From: Heterocephalus glaber
Taxonomy: Eukaryota > Chordata > Mammalia > Rodentia > Bathyergidae
Length of the DNA: 64,000 nt
Reading direction: 5' to 3'
NCBI RefSeq assembly: GCF_000247695.1
Contig: NW_004624795.1
Span: forward strand, 6,216,686-6,280,685
Shown here: one piece after another, positions 60,363-64,000 of the stretch
Position numbering within the stretch: position 1 is the first letter of the stretch
Layout of the letters: the number at the start of each line of letters is the position of its first letter
Made by a program: the position numbers and the translations under genes
Notes under the pieces: generated by a model
Seen by the model: the letters and a program-made list of their open reading frames with translations, nothing else
The model's database searches: none
Told to the model about the DNA's origin: nothing

Positions 60363-60708
60363 CATACAGATAAGTGAGGCATATAGGACTCCAAATAGCC
60401 TTGGTCAAAAAAAATCTACACATAGGCATATAATTGTTAAGATTCCAGAAACTCAACAGAAGAACAAAGTTCTAGAAGCAGTTAGAGAAAAACAAATCAC
60501 ATACAAAGGAAAGCCCTTCAGAATCACAGCAGACTTCTCAATACAAACCCTCAAGGCAAGAAGAGCTTGGAGTGACATATTCCAAGCCCTAAAAGAAAAC
60601 AGCCTCCAACCCAGATTGATGTACCCTGCAAAACTATCTTTCAAAATTGATGGAGAAACCAGGGCCTTTGCACTGAGTTACACTGATGACCTTTTTATTT
60701 ATTTTTAA
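60325..60708 (+). pseudogene. L1 ORF1 protein, C-terminal part after a frameshift
   Basis: Contains HRHIIVKIPETQQKNKVLEA, KGKPFRITADFSIQTLKARR and LMYPAKLSFKIDGETRAF, the C-terminal RNA-binding domain. It is in a different frame from the upstream part, so the protein is broken by a small indel. Confidence 0.85.
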
Positions 60709-60721
60709 ATTTTGGGGGCCT

Positions 60722-60844
60722 TTTTTTTTGAGACAAGGTCTCACTAAGTCACTAAATCCCTCAGACTGGGCTCCAGCTTGTGAACCTCCTGCCTCAGCTT
60801 CCCAGAATGCTGGGATTGCAGATGTGCACAATCATGCCCAGCTA
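60722..60844 (-). mobile_element. B1-like SINE, diverged
   Basis: ttttgagacaaggtctcact to gcacaatcatgcccagct. Confidence 0.83.
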
Positions 60845-60880
60845 AAATGAGTCCTTTTAGAAGGAGAAAGAATGGTTTGG

Positions 60881-60958
60881 GGCAGGGAATGTAGCTCAGT
60901 GGTGCCACACCTGCTGTCAAGTGCAAGGTCCTGAGTTCGATTCCCAGTACAAAAAAAT
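60881..60958 (+). mobile_element. ID-like SINE
   Basis: ggggcagggaatgtagctca to ttcgattcccagtac; aatggttt(g/gg) flanks (60871, 60956). Confidence 0.87.
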
Positions 60959-61219
60959 GGTTTGCCTGGCAAATGTCTCACTGGGAGGGATCCAGGACCC
61001 TCCCATCATATGCCACCCTCTCCACATCTGCTGAGAGGAAACCCAGAAGGAATCATGCTGAGAGCCTGGGACAGGGAAGCCAAAGGGTAAAACGCCTCAA
61101 GGCTGGGTGGAGGAGGAGTATGGGTGGAGAACCAGAGAAGGCCTCATGCTCCTGGGCGGGGCTCAGAGGAAGAGGTGAAGTTTTCCCAGGCGATCTGACA
61201 GCTCTGATGAGTCCTTTGT

Positions 61220-61342
61220 CCAGGCACACACCTGCAATCCCAGCATCCGGGAGGCTGAGGCAAGACGATTGCCACAGGTTCAAGCCCACCCTAACTACCT
61301 AGGGAGATCCTGTCTCAAAAAACCAAAATAAATAAATAAAAC
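61220..61342 (+). mobile_element. B1-like SINE, 5'-truncated
   Basis: ccaggcacacacctgcaatc to atcctgtctcaaaaaacca. Confidence 0.8.
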
Positions 61343-61508
61343 AATAATTTTAAAGTTTAAAAAAATAACACATAAGGGACATGCTGTAAAAAATGACCCC
61401 CGCTCCTGCCAGAGTGCTCAATGCCCTGTGGTGGAAATTTAAAAACCAGAAGCTGCGCTCAGTTGAAATTGCCTCTGTCCCTTATTTGTCTTGTTTATTT
61501 TGTTGTCT

Positions 61509-61596
61509 AATTTTTTTTTTTCTGGTACTAGGAATTGAACTCAGGACCTTGCTCTTGCCAGCCAGATGCAGTGCCACTGAGCTACATCCCAGCTAC
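61509..61596 (-). mobile_element. ID-like SINE
   Basis: ctggtactaggaattgaact to gagctacatcccagct; tttgttgtctaat / acattgtctaat flanks. Confidence 0.87.
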
Positions 61597-62067
61597 ATTG
61601 TCTAATATTTCAACCTCTTAATAGGGCTCCCAATACACTGTCCAGGTCAGAAAAGAGGATGTAACAAACACATGCAATAAATCCCGCACTTTTAATGTCA
61701 GGACGTGGGAGTTTTAGGGACAAAACTTCTGCCCCTCCCCATCCACTTCCTGAGCAAGGTTGGTGTGAGGGGCTCTGCACCCAGCTGTGCCCTGGTCCTG
61801 GCCTGAGAGGCACAAGGAGTGGAGTTGGCACTGACGCCCAAAGCCTGGAGCTCTCAGCACCTGGGGGCCCAGCCACCTTCCTGGGGTCTCTGTGCCCTCC
61901 CGCCCAGCCTCCCTGCCTCAGCCTCCTGTTCGGGCAGTGTAGGGAACAATTGTTAACCTGAGGCTGTGGATTCCTGGCCCGTGGGTGCCATAGACTCGGC
62001 TGTCTGGGTATTGATCTCCTCCTACCCTAATAAAACACCCCTGAAATGGCCATCAGAAAAAAGGGAA
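61597..62067. other. Unique DNA, no gene seen
   Basis: Nothing recognised. Confidence 0.35.
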
Positions 62068-62190
62068 GGCCTAGCCCGGCAAGGGGTGGACTCCTATAAT
62101 CCCCACTCCTGTAATCCCCGGGGGATCCTGCAAGTTCTAGGCCAGCCTGAGCTCCGTAGAGAGTTCAAGGCCAGTCTGGCCTACAAATGG
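62068..62190 (+). mobile_element. B1-like SINE, diverged
   Basis: cctagcccggcaaggggtgg to ttcaaggccagtctggccta. Confidence 0.72.
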
Positions 62191-62420
62191 TATCTACTTC
62201 TTTCTTCTGCTCCTGAAGGTGGGGTCACATGAGCAACAGGCCAGAATTAGGTGGCTGAGATCCAGCTATCAGGTTTGTCACTGACAAAGGAATCAGAGAA
62301 AGTGGCTCCTTAGACAAAGGGGCTCCCTAGTGGTCCACACTGAATTAGACTTCCAGATCAGCCCCTGACACATTGCCTCCTGCAGGGCCAAGCCACTTGG
62401 GGTTTTTTGTTTGTCTGTTT

Positions 62421-62487
62421 TCTTGCAGCAATCCTCCTGCCTCAGCCTCCCAAGTGCTGGGATGACAGGTGCACCATGACACCAGGT
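62421..62487 (-). mobile_element. B1-like SINE fragment
   Basis: cttgcagcaatcctcctgcc to gcaccatgacaccaggt. Confidence 0.78.
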
Positions 62488-63198
62488 TTCCAGCCACTTC
62501 TTGCCAGGCACAGGCAGTCCAGAAAACACCCTTCTAGGAGAGAAAGACCAAAACCTATTCAGCCACCCATGGTCACATGGAAAGATGACATCATGCAGGT
62601 GACTACTGTACCCCCAGCAGCATCCGGAAGGCTCAGGATTCCAGCACCAGGATGGGCAAGGCAATGCTCACGGCACCTAGGGACAGACTGCAGCCAGGAA
62701 CATAAACACTCCCACGTGAAAGGTTGTGATTTCCTGCAGCATGGGTTTTATAAAGGCATCTGAATACCTGACTCAAATGAGCAATGAGATTCTACACTGA
62801 AAAGATTTAGACTTGAGAAAAGGTAATAAAGGAAAAAGACATCTGAGACCAAGAAGTAGAGGGTGGAGTCAGAAGCAATGATAGGCCGCTTACAAAATCA
62901 GGATGCAGCCATAAATCGCAGACACAGAGAGGAGAAAATTTACAAAGCCAAGGGTAAGAGATGAAAGGGAGACAGATGGGGCTGAGACAAGAGCTGTAGC
63001 CTGGGAAGAACAGGGATTTCCTGCAGGGGAGAGAGATGCGGGAAAAACAGTACTCAAAGATATGCAAGAAGAAAACTTCAGATACAAAGCTCTCAGTTGG
63101 ACACTGTGAGTAGGTTCTGGCTTGGAGCAACATTAATGAAAAGAGGTCACATGTAGATTCGTGATGGCGTCATTCTCAAAGGTCAAAGGTTAAGAAAG
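62488..63198. other. Unique DNA, no gene seen
   Basis: A/G-rich + strand from 62815 to 63110. The complementary open frame (62807-63133) has no family I recognise and is probably compositional. Confidence 0.35.
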
Positions 63199-63279
63199 GT
63201 CTGGGGACATACCCCATGACGGAGTGCTTTCCTACCATGTGTAAGGCCCTGAGTTCAATTCCCAGAAATTAAAAAAAAA
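63199..63279 (+). mobile_element. ID-like SINE, degenerate
   Basis: ggtctggggacataccccat to gagttcaattcccagaaat with an A9 tail. Confidence 0.68.
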
Positions 63280-63381
63280 TTCTAAAGAAAAGAAAAGTTG
63301 GAACACACACACATTCTTAAAGTAGTAAACTGAAGGGGAAGACTACTTTTCTTTTTATACTTTTTGTTCTGCTGGATATTG

Positions 63382-63411
63382 TTCTATTCTATTCTATTCT
63401 ATTCTAATTTT
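63382..63411 (+). repeat. (TTCTA)n microsatellite
   Basis: Six TTCTA units directly at the head of a - ID fragment. Confidence 0.95.
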
Positions 63412-63466
63412 TTGTGGTACTGGGGATTGAACCCAGGGCCTTTGCCATGAACCTCTCCCAGGCATT
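63412..63466 (-). mobile_element. ID-like SINE fragment
   Basis: gtggtactggggattgaacc to gaacctctcccaggc. Confidence 0.72.
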
Positions 63467-63498
63467 TTAAATTTTTTTTATTTTGGGGTTTGTTTGGT

Positions 63499-63644
63499 TT
63501 TTTTTTTAAACAGGGTCTCACTTTGCAGTGCAGGCTGGCCTTGAGCTCACTATGTAGCCCAGGCTGGCCTCGAACTTGTGTTGATCCTCCTGCCTCAGCC
63601 TCCCACGTGCTGGGATTACAGGCATGTGCCACCATACCCAGCTT
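63499..63644 (-). mobile_element. B1-like SINE
   Basis: ttttaaacagggtctcactt to gccaccatacccagctt; full length. Confidence 0.89.
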
Positions 63645-63647
63645 GGC

Positions 63648-63735
63648 ATTTTTTTTTTTTGGTACTGGGGATCGAACTTGGGAACTTGCTTTTTCGAGGC
63701 AAGTGCCAGAACCACTGAGCTAAATCCCCAGCCCC
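63648..63735 (-). mobile_element. ID-like SINE inserted next to B1 copies
   Basis: ggtactggggatcgaacttg to ctaaatccccagcccc; AGCTTGGCATTTTT is present on both sides (63640, 63736) as target duplication. Confidence 0.92.
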
Positions 63736-63749
63736 AGCTTGGCATTTTT

Positions 63750-63868
63750 TATTTTGAAATCAGCTCTCAATAAATTCCTAAATTGCCCGGGCTGGGGTTA
63801 AACTTTTGATCCTCCTGCCTCAGCCTCCTAGAGTACTAGGATTACAGGCATGCACCACCCCAGCTTCT
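63750..63868 (-). mobile_element. B1-like SINE, diverged
   Basis: tattttgaaatcagctctca to gcatgcaccaccccagctt. Confidence 0.8.
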
Positions 63869-64000
63869 TTTATAATTTTAAAAACAGGTTTAAATAGGGT
63901 CAGGGATGATGAAAGTTTTATAGGCAAATAGAAAAAAAAAAAACCAAAGACCTTAAATCAAAATGATCTTAGACGTCTCATAATATCCGAAAATATAAAT

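Larger units (their letters stand above)
59705..60715 (+). mobile_element. LINE-1 5' end with ORF1, 3'-truncated
   Basis: Sense-orientation L1 carrying nearly all of ORF1. The sequence after ORF1 is lost and a B1 SINE lies at 60722. Same family as the antisense copy at 29137-35830, but ORF1 is much better preserved. Confidence 0.85.

Noticed and set aside
62807..63133. 108-codon frame on - with many Ser, Phe and Cys
   Set aside because: No recognisable family, no splice context, and a purine-rich opposite strand explains the lack of stops.

Overview
This is a mammalian nuclear window, almost certainly rodent. Two SINE types dominate it: an ID-like tRNA-derived element whose core reads GGGGATTTAGCTCAGTGG, and a 7SL-derived B1-like element with the internal partial duplication typical of rodent B1. 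The divergent ID consensus (with a CCGCCTGCCTCGAAAG block) does not look like mouse, rat or ground squirrel. A castorimorph such as beaver is my guess, held at low confidence.

Only one protein-coding gene is supported: TMEM92 on the + strand, with five coding exons between 23866 and 27460 that join in frame to a 172-residue single-pass membrane protein. It has a signal peptide, a six-cysteine extracellular knot, one membrane span and two PPxY motifs. In human, TMEM92 lies between COL1A1 and XYLT2. Neither neighbour is visible here, so the window is probably the COL1A1-TMEM92-XYLT2 intergenic landscape with TMEM92 in it.

Layout. 1-9455: antisense, ancient LINE-1 cut up by SINEs, a Tc1/mariner-type DNA element and copies of a URR1-like rodent repeat. 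9456-23865: GC-rich, mostly unique and SINE-poor DNA with MIR fossils and several candidate regulatory segments, ending in the CpG-rich TMEM92 promoter region with a good CTCF-type motif about 700 bp upstream of the ATG. 23866-27460: TMEM92. 28085-36620: a nearly full-length, decayed antisense LINE-1 (about 29137-35830) riddled with SINEs. 37361-37460: a 100-N assembly gap. 38300-64000: SINE-rich intergenic DNA with a processed GAPDH pseudogene (41460-42690) inside an ID SINE, L1 3' and 5'/ORF1 fragments, a candidate solo LTR, a Tigger1 transposase fossil, L2/MIR fossils, microsatellites and two AT-richer stretches that look like candidate conserved non-coding elements.

I see no tRNA or rRNA genes, no CRISPR array and no prokaryotic-type operon. 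Long open frames in the GC-rich part (for example 11519-12829 + and 13087-14634 -) are judged to be chance. I found no evidence for a new biological system. The most informative items are the TMEM92 gene model with a 26-nt microexon, its regulatory surroundings, and several nested insertions that fix the order of events.
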